Shown here piece by piece: positions 10,856-22,452 of a DNA stretch of 64,000 bases (its first letter is position 1; each line of letters starts with the position of its first letter). The stretch comes from Combretum micranthum (taxonomy: Eukaryota > Streptophyta > Magnoliopsida > Myrtales > Combretaceae). The DNA is taken from assembly GCA_024138025.1 (NCBI GenBank), contig JAMXBD010001194.1:186001-250000 (forward strand), read 5' to 3'. A model generated the notes under the pieces. The model ran no database searches. It was given only the letters and a program-made list of their open reading frames with translations, and had not been told where the DNA came from. The translations under genes were made by a program, and so were the position numbers.

Positions 10856-11721
10856 ATAGTAGTAGTATACAATCCACACATGTATACTATTACTAGTTAT
10901 ACCTTCAGAGATGACATATTTTCAAACAATAGAATCTTTTGGTTGCATCAATAAGAAATGATAAATACATGTAAGGCATAAATTAGTAAAATAACTAACA
11001 TCTCGAGTCTTGAATAACATAATATTACAAACCATTTTCCTATTCTCATAAGCCTCCAAATACATAAACTAATATTTCAAATACTAACTATTTTGTAACT
11101 AAGAAATAAAATAAACCACTTATCCTGCAAGTCCTTGTTTCTTTTAGCTTCTAAATCTTACCGAAGTCATGCTCTTAGAAGAAACGAGCCAGGCTCGTAG
11201 TATCAATCTGAAAGATCTTTAAGAGTGTGAGCGAAACAATAGGCTCAATAAATAACCAGATATATTACACATCAAATAAGTTCATTAACAATAATATGTA
11301 ATGCAACAATCAATCATACATACAAATACAAGCTTAGATGATCTAGAATCCAAACAGATAAGAGATTTACGCCCTCTCATTAGAGTTGAAGGACAATTAC
11401 TTAATGACCTACCTGCCTGAAAGAAACTAATTATACAGGAAAATCAACTATTTCTTGTTTTAGATTATCACTTTAATTTAAAGGTACTTTAATTGATCAT
11501 TTTCTGCATCAATCCTTAGAAACTCTTGAAGTATTAGTAATTTCAAAGAGATACCACGAGCGGCGCTATTCATTGCCACTTAGTTCTCGTGAAATCGATG
11601 GAATAAAGATAATATTGGAAGAAGTAATAATTTTAGAAAAACCAAGCATTAACAAAGAACCGAAATACTAATACATGGCAGACTATCACACTGTTAAAAT
11701 ATGTAGTTCGTGTAATGCATG
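10856..11721 (-). repeat. piece of the interrupted minus-strand LTR
   Basis: This host DNA lies between two solo LTR insertions and contains one copy of each duplication (ATAGT at 10856-10860, GCATG at 11717-11721). It aligns to 36190-37085 through motifs such as GAGATTTACGCCCTCTCAT, present at about 11365 and 36725 with one difference. It has no coding content. Confidence 0.6.
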
Positions 11722-12416
11722 TGTAAACCTCTAGATTTTATGCCAAGTCTTAAGTTTAAACCTTAGAATCGAAAGTCAACCAAAAACCCTAAAGTCAACA
11801 AAACCTATGTCAAACCCTAGAATTTAGATCCGGTAATTTCGTGCTCTTAAACCCTAAATAACACAATTAAGATAATTATAGATTATAGTTCGTATTAATA
11901 TAAGAAAGCTTAAAAATGTCATATTCATAAATTTTTAGTGTGTTTCGAACCCAAATGGGATCAATTTTTGAAAACTATGCCTCTGTATATTGGACGATAA
12001 AAATATTCCGATAACACTGTTAGATTTGTAATAATACAAGGGTTTCAAAAATATCAATTTTATAATTTTTTTGATAACTAAAAATATCATATATCACATT
12101 TATACACGTATTTTATAACTACCAGTAAATTATTATCCTTGTTTACTAGTCATTATCATATTCTACTATTCATATATCTCTACTTTTTCTTACTACCTAT
12201 TATTACTATCTATACACCTATTTTCTTACTTTTTACCTTTCTCGTACATCTTATATCACATCATGTCTTACATCTTACTTACTTTTCTTTGCAAATACAA
12301 ATTAAATAATTTTTCTATCCCCTCTCTGCATCAAAACCGATACCCCCCCCTTGTCCCTATCTATTTTTTTCTTTTTTATTTTATTTAATTATACTTAATT
12401 TCTCTCCATCTCCAAC

Positions 12417-12424
12417 TATAAATA
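12417..12424 (+). promoter_or_regulatory. LTR TATA box
   Basis: TATAAATA followed by CCCC, same position relative to the LTR start as in sister copies (about 700 bases in). Confidence 0.65.
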
Positions 12425-13145
12425 CCCCATCTCCCTCCATTTCTTTCACACATCTACTTTTACATAGTAAAACTCTCTCAAAATCACTCCATAAAAATCA
12501 TCTCCAAACAATTCTTTCCAAATATCTTTCCTCTACATAAAAATCATCTTCTACATATTATTACCCACATATTCTTAGAACCATCACCTTCTTTCTTTAA
12601 CACATACACATCTTTAGGTAAAAAAAAATTCCTACACTTATTTTTCTCATGTCATATAACTTAGCATGACCATCGTGTTGTTTCTTAAAACTCATGTGAG
12701 TTATAAAAGCAACAACATGTTCATGTTTTATTCTTACACATGTCAAGAATTTTCATTTTGTTATTTTGTTGTTATGATAATATTATGTTATTATGTTGAT
12801 ATTATTGTAATTATGCTCCTAACCTAACTTGTATATATATTATTAAATATATGTATATCTATATATTTCTTGGAGCTTAAATACTCACTAACTCTCATTA
12901 ACATGCTATTATTATTATTATTGCTCTTATTATGCTTTCTTTTCTTTCTTTTCCTTTTTCTTTTGGGACTAATCTATTCTTAGTTATGGGATATCTTGAT
13001 GAAGCTAAGGTTCTCAATACTTGACCTTATAATTTTGCTTATTATTGCTTCTTATATCTTTCCTATATTCTTATGTGATATTTTAGTCTTTTTCATAACT
13101 ACATAATCATATGCATGCATCATCATAGTGATATTGCCTCAACAA

Positions 13146-13146
<1 letters not shown>

Positions 13147-13201
<55 letters not shown>
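13147..13201. repeat. (ATA)n microsatellite
   Basis: About 18 perfect trinucleotide units within the solo LTR, at a place where the sister copy (about 8655-8672) has only CCATAATGAAAA. It is therefore a copy-specific expansion. Confidence 0.9.
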
Positions 13202-13202
<1 letters not shown>

Positions 13203-14549
13203 GAATTTTCTTTGATAAAGGAAAATGGAACCAAACTCTTTTATTATATAACTTTGTCTCTAAATAAAGGTTTTTATCATAAAAAAACATAGCAAAATTA
13301 TTTTAATAACTTCTTTCCAAACTCATCATAAATTTTCTTAGATGTCAATAAGGATGACTTTATCAAAGAAATTAATTAAGGAAATAAACACTCTCTTTTT
13401 ATGATAAGTAACATGAAATTTATTAAAACTTAGTGTTAATAATTCTTTGATATGCAAATTTTTCATAAAATCTTAATTATAAGATTTTTATTAACTCCAT
13501 AATAAAAACAAAGAACTAAACTAGTTTTCAAAGTTAAGATAAAAATCAACTCACTACATTATAACCCACTTAGAGAAATAAAAGTTTGCCAAACAACCTA
13601 AGAAAGTAAGTTTCTAAATGATAAACTCATTTTCAAAGAAATAAAAGAATATAAACATAATAAACTCAAAAACAATAAATATTATCAACAACTTAAGAAA
13701 ATGTTGAAAAATGATTTCTTTCCAAGTGAAAATTTGGAAGAGAACTTAAAAGACCAAGTTTTTAGAAATAAAAATTTATCTTTAGAGAAGTTAAGAAATA
13801 AAAATATAATAGGAAAAGACTTATTTATAATTTTCAATCAAAACCATTAAAGGAAAAATATATGTAATATAACTCAAATTATTAAAGACTATTACCAACT
13901 TAAGAAATTTTTTAGGGAAACTTCATTTTTGTCACCAGAAATAAAATTTGTAGATATCCTAAAATACTAAGTTAAGAGAAATTAAATTATCTTAGAAAAA
14001 TTAAAAAATAAAATCTATAAGAAAATACCTATTTATAATAACCCAAGAATTTATAGTATTCTTTCAAACCACTTAAAGAAGAAATTGTTAAAATTCAAGT
14101 TTTCAACACCATAAGACAAGTTGTTTTATGAAAAATAATCGTTAAGACAACACCATTAAAATTTTGTGTTCAATATGAGCCTATATATTTATTCAAAGGA
14201 TTTTCCAATCATATAACTATTTATATTTTTGCTAAAGGATTTTTGGATAAAGAAAAGTTTGGAAAGTTGTGTTTTAAGGGCTGGGATTTTCGTGGTGAAT
14301 TTGTACCAATCTATTTCACGACCCAAAAGATTTTGTATGATAAAAATAACCTTAGAAATAAATAGATCTTTTTGAGTAGGTAGAAAACGGTGCATAAAAT
14401 GTGAAATTCCAAGTTAAAATGAGCAAGTTATGACTATTTTAAGTTGGAATTTCATTCTATATGATTTTTGACCAACTTAGTGAAATAGAATTAGCAAGTT
14501 TAAATAGAACTTACAAGAAATACTCATTTTTGGTATTTCTCTTATATAG

Positions 14550-14617
14550 GTAGCATCGAGACTGAGTTCTCGTACCCTGAGGATTATTTTGACTAGAAGT
14601 TTCTGCTTAATGGCCAA
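14550..14617 (+). other. conserved mini-exon-like segment
   Basis: It follows the acceptor-like CTTATATAG. The frame reads SIETEFSYPEDYFD-stop. The donor position reads ATGAGT instead of GTGAGT, so this copy may no longer splice there. Confidence 0.4.
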
Positions 14618-15775
14618 ATGAGTTTATTTCTTACATTTTTGTACTTATGCTTTTGCCTGTAAATTAGTGATATTAGAATTAGGAAAAAATAAAAATGGAA
14701 AAGTGCATGTTCTTTACATATATGTTTGGAATTATGATTAAGTATATCGAGGCGGGAATTGTTTATAATAAATGTTTGCTCTAGTATAAAAATGATTGTC
14801 AGCAAATTCTATGATCACCCCTAAAATACTTAATCATGCCATGAGTACCTAATTAAATTGATTCATGCATATCATTAGATGAGTTCATTGCATTAATTAC
14901 TATACTCTTGGCAGGACAAAGACATAGTAGTGAGGTCCGTAGAGCCTGAAAAATCTACAAAGTGGCGAAAGGTCACCTAGATTAAGTTGTGGTGCATAAA
15001 CACTTGAATAATTATATTTTTATAGTTGGGTAGTGGCTTGAATAAAAACTACAAACTAATGAATTTTATTTTTGCAACTGGGTAGTGGCTTGAACAAAAA
15101 CTACAATGGAATTATATTGATAAAAATCGGTTATATGGCTTGGAATACCTAACCCTGAATGGAGGAGTAAATCCATTCAACATATGATTCCCGGAAAATC
15201 ATATATATTGTATGCTCACATGCTTGCGTATCTCATATGGTTGTTTAAATTAACTTGTTTTGATTATTGGTTGATTGGGTGTTTAATTGTTGAAATAATT
15301 ATCACTAAACGCGTAGCTTATACCCTCATAGATATCTATTACAATACTTATACCTTTGGTTGGAGCATAAGGGATACTTTACTCAGATAATATCTTTTCG
15401 AGTCAAGAGCTTTTGGATAGAAGTCAAGAGTTAAAAGTGGATATAGACTTCCAAGTGAAACTCAAAATGTATTTATTTTGAATATATACTCTGATGGACT
15501 TAGTTATTTTTTTATGGAGAATGCCCCTCAGTGTTTGTAAGAATCTCTATACTTTTTGGAACATTTGTTATATTGTTATGATTTACCTTTTTAATTACTA
15601 TTATGTATAACTGCTTAAATGACTTGTTCCAAAGTTTGGTCCTCTATGATTATGAATGTACACCTTACACCCAATATTGAGACTTTTGGGATAATTAAGG
15701 TTGTCATACTTAAGTCTTAATATTGAGTGTGGCGGGCTATTACGTACATGGTACTCTTTGGGGCGTGACAACATG

Positions 15776-16215
15776 GTTGTTTTATTTATATAGCTAATGT
15801 TTGTTAATCAGGCTTAAGGTGATCACACATTACACACAAACATATATCATGCCTTTCTCAAGTCATCAGACAAATTGTATTATCACTTTTATTATCTTAG
15901 TTTATCAAAACAAAAAACCACACATATCACAAACTCAAGAGACTTCCACATCAATCATATTATTATCTTTGCAATACATATGCCACTAGTTTCAAACACA
16001 AACGATGTAATTGATTTAAGTTACTCACCTGCTTATGATGATTAGTCGTAATAGCCTTAGGACAATCCACTAACTGATCAGTATAACCTATTGAACAAAT
16101 AAATAATTACTAATAAGATATATAAGTATATCTATATAAATAAATTGTATTGGTTATCTAAGTGTCTTAAAATCAGTCTTTATATTTTCGATCTATATTA
16201 TCTTGTTGAGTCATT
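15776..16215 (-). repeat. piece of the interrupted minus-strand LTR
   Basis: This continues the host LTR after the insertion at 11722-15770. It aligns to about 37090-37400 (for example GGCTTAAGGTGATCACACA versus AGATTTAAGGTGGTCATACA). It ends at the ATTTA duplication of the next solo LTR. Confidence 0.55.
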
Positions 16216-17289
16216 ATTTATGTCACGCCCCAAAGGGTACTCTAAACGTGGCAGTCCACCACATATGGTATTGAGACTTAAGAATGACTTCCCAAAGTCA
16301 TGCGAAAGTTTTCAACACCATATGTAAGATGTCTATCACAACAATAGGAGACACCGGTGGGATATATAGTTCGAGATAGTAAATACAGTATGCAAGAATT
16401 CTAGATAGCCATCTCATTTCAACATTATAAGAATATAATCTTTACATTATCTTAAGGGCTTTTCCCTTATAAATCTCCAAACAATCATAATATCAACTTA
16501 ATCTTTCTCACAAAAAAAAAAAAACAATACTAACACCAAAAGATATTAAAGGATATTTAACCTAAGATCTTCAAAAGGTTTCCAGAAGCTTTTCCAAAAC
16601 ATAATCCCACTTGAGTATATGAAGTCTTCGGGCATAAAAGATATAGTCCTGTTACAATAAAAGTCTATCGGAGTATAAGCATAACTAGCTTAGTGAGAAT
16701 ATTCCTAAATCAACGTACTTGTATAAATAATTTCAAACAAGTTATTAAACAAGCATATGAATGCATCAAGCAAATGATCAAGCAATACATATGATCTACC
16801 GGAAATCATATGTTTGAATGGATTTACCCTTCCATTCAGAGTTAGGTGTTTCAGGCTCTTTAAAACCCATCTTTAAAATCCAACTCATGTAGTTTATTTC
16901 AGACACCTACTCGTCCATCTTAAAATAGTTCTTTCAGGCTCTTAATCGTCCATCTCACAGATTTATGGCTTTTGCAAACCCGATTACTATACTCTTGTCT
17001 CATCGAGTATAGCAACTCATGAGATGAAACTAACTACGTGATATGCATGAATCAATTAACATAACTCATAATATATGATAAGAGTAATTTAAAGGTGATC
17101 ACAAAATTTGCACACACTCCAACATAATAATAGTAAAACACAAGTTAATTAACAACGATTCATGTCTCGGTATGCTTAGCATTCTTTCAACCGATGTTAT
17201 CATACATAGTTCCTTTTCATCTTTTTCTACTTCTAGTGCCTCTAGCTACAAGTACAACCAAGTACGAAAAAGGTAGGAAATAAACTCAC

Positions 17290-17386
17290 TCGGCCATGAG
17301 GATATATCTTTCTTACGGATGAGTCGATCGGTAAATCCACTAATCAAAATAATCCTCCGGGTATGAATACTCCTCCTCGGGATCAC
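17290..17386 (-). other. conserved mini-exon-like segment
   Basis: On the minus strand, TTGATTAG is followed by a frame reading DPEEEYSYPEDYFD-stop, and the segment ends before GTGAGTTTA. In this copy the same frame has a TGA just upstream of the acceptor-like site, so an unspliced frame would not extend further. Confidence 0.4.
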
Positions 17387-19460
17387 CTAATCAAGAAGAA
17401 TACCCATAATGAGTATTTCTTATTGATTCTATGGTACTTATAAAAAACTATGTTATAAGATCGTTAAAATTCGTATAGAAGGTAATTTCAACTTAAAACG
17501 GTCGTAACTTGGTCATTTTAACTTGGAATTACGCTTATAATATACAATTTTCTACCTACTCGAAAAGATCTATCCATTTCTAAGGTTAATTTTGTCATAA
17601 AAAGCCATTTGAGTTGCAAAATACTACGGTACAGAATAGTTACGAATTTATAGTTCATAAAATATGATCTTTCCAAACTTTTCTTTACTCAAACATCTTT
17701 AAGCAAAATATATGGATATCTATATATAGTGGAAAAAATCCTTTGAACACATATAAGCACTCATATTGTATGCATGATTTTTGTAATGTTGTCTCAATAT
17801 TGATATTTCATAAACAATTGGTCTTTGATGGTTGTAAAAGGCAAAACTTTTGAAAATTTTTCCTTTTTGAATTGTTAGAAGAAAAAGAAAAATATGTTTG
17901 AGTTGTTATGAGTAAATGTTTTTCTATTATAATTTCATTTTCTCCCTTTTTAAAAGTAAACTCATTTTCAAAAATTTGATTCTTTAAGTTATCTACTAAC
18001 TTTATTTCTAGTGATTGAAAATAAGCTTTTCAAAATATCCTTTAAGTTTTTTATGTGATCAAATACTTAAAGTTGTGCTAAATGTATGCTTTCCTCTTAT
18101 TTTTATATCATTTCTCTTCTTTAGGAAATAAGTTTGCCTTTAAACTTTACTTACTTGCAAATTTTATTTTTCTAATTTGGTTTCTAAAATAGTGAGTTGA
18201 TTTTATCTTGGTTTGAAAAACTTGTTTTATTCTTAATATTTGTTAAATAGTAGAATAATTCCCTTAGACAAGTTTATAAGAAAAACTTTCTTAATAAAGA
18301 ATTGTTAACATTAGAACTTAGCAAAAATTTTATTTTAATTTTGAAAAGAGAATAACAATGTAAAATTTAAGTTTTGAAGAAACCTTTCTTAGTATGTGAT
18401 TTTCAAAGTCTATAATGAATCTATTTAATTTTTATAAAAGATATAGTTGAGTTAAAATCTTAAGTTTAAGGCTAAATATTTTATCTTTATGAAGTATTTA
18501 GTTTTGATTTATAAAAGAAATGAGTTCCTTTTATTATTTTGAATAAATCTACATTACTACTTCTTCTAGAATTTATGATTAGCTTATCATTTGAAAAGAG
18601 TTTATTAAAACTTATATCTTTTGTTGAAAATTCCTTTTGTTAAGAAATCTAGTTTACTTTTCTTTTTTTAAGAAAGAACCCATTTTTATTTTTATTTAAG
18701 ATAACAATATTCTAATCATGCATGAATATGATTATGTAGCAATGTAAAAGTAAAGATAAATAAGATAGAAATAAATATTTGTAAGTAAATAAACATAATA
18801 AAATAGTCAAGTATTGGAAACCTTAGCTTCATCAAGGTATCCCGATCATGTATTAGGAGCCTTAGCTTCATCAAGGCAATCCGAAACTAAGAATAGACTA
18901 GTCCTAAAAGAAAAAAAAAGAAAAAAAAAATTGTTTTGACTTGATATGGACAAGTCTAAGACTAGAAAGACTAGTCTTACTAAATTGCATAAAACAAGTA
19001 AATAAATAAATTGCAAGATATAAAAATAAATAAATAACAAATGAGCTTATATGCTCTAAATAAATATATATACATAATACTATATAGAAGTTAGATTGAG
19101 CAAAAAATAATAAAAATAATAACAACAACATAATAACATAATGTAAAATATGAACATGAACAAAAATAAAACATGAATATTGTTGCTTTTTTAACTCATA
19201 TAAGCCTAAGAAACATACACTAAGCTTATGCTAAGTTGTGTGAACATGGTAAAGAATATAGGTAGGATTTTTACCTAAAGTTTAATGGAGGATTTGGAAA
19301 GAGCTGAATGGGTAATGTGTTTATTATTTTCTTCTTGAAGTTGTAGGGAATGGTAGAGAGTATTTTGAGAGAGATTTATTTGAGAGAGGTTTTGAGAGAG
19401 AATTTTGGTAGAGTTTTGTTATGCAAAATGAATGTGTGAAAGAATGTAGGAGGAAGGGGG

Positions 19461-19468
19461 TATTTATA
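19461..19468 (-). promoter_or_regulatory. LTR TATA box (minus strand)
   Basis: TATTTATA on plus, TATAAATA on minus, followed on minus by CCCCC and a CT-rich leader as in sister copies. Confidence 0.65.
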
Positions 19469-19549
19469 GAATTTTTGGAGTGAATTTTTAATGTAATAAA
19501 ATAATTAAAGAAAATAAATGAGAGGAAGAGAGAGGGAGGCCGGCGCATA

Positions 19550-19567
19550 TGAGAGAGAGAGAGAGAG
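19550..19567. repeat. (GA)n microsatellite in LTR leader
   Basis: Nine or so GA units upstream of the minus-strand TATA box. Copy-specific. Confidence 0.75.
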
Positions 19568-20347
19568 GATATTTTTTGTTTGTTTTGTAATTTTTGTAAA
19601 GAAAAGAAATAATGTGTAAGATTTGATGTGAATAAAGTTGTAATGGAAATGTAAAAAGTAAGAAAATAGGTATATAGGTAGTAAGAAATAGGTGTAAGAA
19701 AAAGTAGAGATAGTGAAATAGTAATGAATAGTAGAAATAGTACTATGAATAGTAGATTAGACATATAAAATATTGATAGTAGTAAAAATACGCATAAACT
19801 AGCTAAATTTGTTATTTTTAGTTACCGAAAAATTCTAAAACTGATATTTTTGAAATCCTTGTTTAATTACGAGTCTTTTGATGTTATTGGAATATTTTTA
19901 TTATTCCAAGCTTGGGACACGCTTTTCGAGAACTGATCCCGTTTGAGTCCGAAGGACACTCGAAATTCATGAATCTAATATTTTTTATATTATCTTATAT
20001 TATTACGAACTATTATAAGCCATTAACTCAATTTCGTTTTCTAGGGTTTGAAACCGCGGGATTGTCGGAGTTGAAATTGTTTGATTGTCTTGATCTTTGT
20101 TGACTTTTGAAACTCCGATTTTACTAAAGTTAGGGTTTAATTCGACTTTACCCTAGAAATTGAAGGGTTCACCTCAGGGATCGGCTAGATGGACTTTCTC
20201 AAGCTCGGATTTTTGCCGAATGATTAATGAATCTTCTCTTATGAAATCCTGTGAGCAAAATTTATTAAGGTTCGGTTTCAACTTGGGTCAGACTTTAAGG
20301 TTTCGATTCGGTATCCCAAAACCATTATCGAAAATTCGGGTCTTACA

Positions 20348-22452
20348 ATTTACCGATAGCTAATGTTTTAAGATATTTTATTTTTATCGACTAGTCATAG
20401 AGTTTGTATTTAATAACTCAGTACTTTATTATTATTATCATTATTATTTCTATATCATTCTTTAGTTTTATCATCTTATAGTAACTAATATTATTTTTTT
20501 TATCATTTACTTTTCGTGTTTCTCTTTATCTCATTTAAAATTACTATTTGTTATTTATGGGAATCACATTATCCTTAATTTTAACTTATTTATATTTTCC
20601 ATTCTTATATATTTATCTATATAAAATACTTTATCATAATCTAATCTTTTGTTCAATTAAACTAAAGTGTTTCTTATTTATAAAGATTATTAAAGTTTAA
20701 CACTTGACAATATTTAAACATACTAATCTTAAAGTATTCATATTTATTTATTAATTTTATTATCTCTTGTTTTCTTTATGTGTGTGTGTGTGTGTGTGAG
20801 TGATACTGTTACATACGAAACAAATTTCATCTAGGGAAAATTTGCACGTGTGCTGGCAGCAACACTACCGGCGTTGAATTCTAGATTGTTGGTGTATGCA
20901 CAAATCAAAATTTTACGTAGCTTCGTCCGGTGCAAGCTGGCTCGAAGGTTGTCGGCTTATCCCACGTATGCCATCGGCCTTGGCCATGTACATTGCTGAC
21001 GTTGGGCCAGTGTATGCACTGTTCATCATCTTATTTGTTTTTTTCTAGTTCGAAATTTATTTTTCTTATAATATATGTATTATACTTAGTGTTTTAGCTA
21101 TTTTGAGTGTTTCTCCATAATCCCTAGGTATTGTTCATGACATAGTAACACATAACGTTTTATAATAATCTTAACTTGTGATTTCCTAGCTTCTACACAT
21201 ATTATAATGTATAAATAAGGTTTTAAGGTTAAATATTACCTTGTTTGGGGTTGTTAAGGTGATGTTTAATCCTTCCCAAAGCTTGACATGAACCTAAGTC
21301 GATAAGAACATGGTTTAAGCTAATGTTTAATACATAAACTAACTTAGAATGAATTTTTACTTACCTTTGTTTGCTCCTTTCCTATGCTTGAGCTTGTTAC
21401 TTATATGTTCGTCGATTGTGTTTGTGTATGTTTTGTGTTGTGATTTTAGGCTTGTTTTGTGTGTCTTGTTGTATGTTTTATGTTGTTGCTTTGGGATGAT
21501 ATTATGTTCTTTAATGGCTTTGTTTCTTTATTCATTAAGTGTTACATTTATAGGCAAGAAGAAGGCAACAACTTGCAAGGATGTATTTCGGCTAAAAAAG
21601 GCAATTTCTCCACTGAATTCTCTTCTTTGTTGTGCATGAATTCTAACGCATTTAATGAGTTACATATTTAGGCAAATTTGTTTGGTTTATCAATATTTTA
21701 TCTTGACTTTGTTGATCCTTTTTGACCCATGTTGTTTGTAAACTTTTGGTTTCTGCTTTTCATGATATCTTAGCCGTAAATCTTGCAATGTTTCCACCGA
21801 ATTACACAATTAATACTATAATTAACTATCTTAATTTTGGGATAGTTATCAAGCTAAACGGGTATATTAATATTATTTGTTTAGGAATTTTGTATTAAAA
21901 AATTTATTTAAAGCTTCTACAAATTTTTAGATTATCTCATAGTTCAATTTGTGAGTTAAACTTTGCGCAATTAATTATTTTTAGGGTTTTATCTCACGCG
22001 ATTGAGGTTTTCCAAACTTAATAGGCCAATTTTAGATTTTTAAGAGCTTCAGATTTTTCTAACTAGAATTAGGGTAATCCAAACCTTTATTTGAAGTATA
22101 AATTATTAGTTATACATCTGGTTTTTTTTTTATTGTGTATTTATTATCCAAACAGTTTATCATTAAATTATTGTTTTCTAACTATAAGCTTTATTGTTTA
22201 TTTACTTTCTAATGCACTTGAAATTGTAATTTAATTATTTATATATTTTGAATTTTTGATACCTACTATGAAATATTGTTTTTGGTATTTATTACCATAG
22301 AGAACTTCATTTTAGAGTCGAAAATTATATATAGGTTCACTACTACTCATGGATTTATTCGTGGGTCTTTGTTGAGTCCTACATTGACCTTCTATTTTTT
22401 ATATTTGTATTTTTATAGATTTTTACTAATATGAAAATTCTCAAGGTTTACA
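20348..22452 (-). repeat. right piece of the interrupted minus-strand LTR
   Basis: This follows the ATTTA duplication and runs to the LTR start (TTTACA at 22447-22452, read TGTAAACC on the minus strand). It contains a (TG)n run at about 20779-20798, a short GC-rich island (about 20840-21020) and a CT/TG-rich stretch with frames at 21349-21671 that have no recognisable motif. 21890-22440 is a diverged version of 24410-24990. Confidence 0.5.

Larger units (their letters stand above)
11722..15770 (+). mobile_element. solo LTR, type I family, with near-perfect target duplication
   Basis: The 4049 bp unit begins TGTAAACCTCTAG and ends TTGGGGCGTGACA. Flanks are GCATG (11717-11721) and ACATG (15771-15775), a 5 bp duplication with one change. 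The uninterrupted homologue at about 37085 confirms the insertion point. It has a TATA box at 12417, a donor-like AGGTAAAA at 12616-12623, a conserved block at 14341-14453, and a frame ending PEDYFD-stop at 14594-14596. The second donor-like site is mutated (ATGAGT). There is no internal region. Confidence 0.82.
16221..20347 (-). mobile_element. solo LTR, type I family, minus strand, with perfect target duplication
   Basis: The 4127 bp unit reads TGTCACGCCCC at its plus-strand left end and GGGTCTTACA at its right end, i.e. TGTAAG...GTGACA on the minus strand. It is flanked by a perfect ATTTA duplication (16216-16220, 20348-20352). On the minus strand it has a TATA box (19468-19461), a donor-like AGGTAAAA (about 19276), the conserved block (17600-17485), an acceptor-like site at 17388-17387, a PEDYFD-stop frame (stop 17342-17340) and a GTGAGTTT donor-like site. 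Long open frames in its CT-rich leader (19324-19764) look like compositional artefacts. Confidence 0.87.
7357..22452 (-). repeat. minus-strand LTR inserted in the old 3' LTR, itself split three times
   Basis: The left end is CGTCACGCCCC (expected TGTCACGCC with T changed to C) and the right end is AAGGTTTACA, giving TG..CA ends when read on the minus strand. Its own pieces are 7357-7381, 10861-11721, 15776-16220 and 20353-22452. The 10861-16220 pieces match the left part of the 5' LTR at 36156-37415 (shared motif: ACCGAAATRCTAATACATRGCAG). The right end (21890-22452) resembles 24410-24990 in diverged form. It falls at a single point when the flanking arms are aligned to 37427-41117. The flanking 5-mers GCACT and GTGCC differ by three transitions, so the target duplication is not convincing. 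Confidence 0.6.

Noticed and set aside
19324..19764. 146-codon minus-strand open frame, rich in Leu, Phe, Ser and Tyr
   Set aside because: It lies over the TATA box and CT-rich leader of a solo LTR. Its composition simply mirrors CT/AT-rich DNA, and sister copies have different, broken frames at the same place.
21349..21671. Overlapping frames with hydrophobic, Cys-rich peptides resembling membrane segments
   Set aside because: The hydrophobicity follows from TTG/TGT-rich DNA. They lie inside an old LTR, with no start context and no family resemblance.
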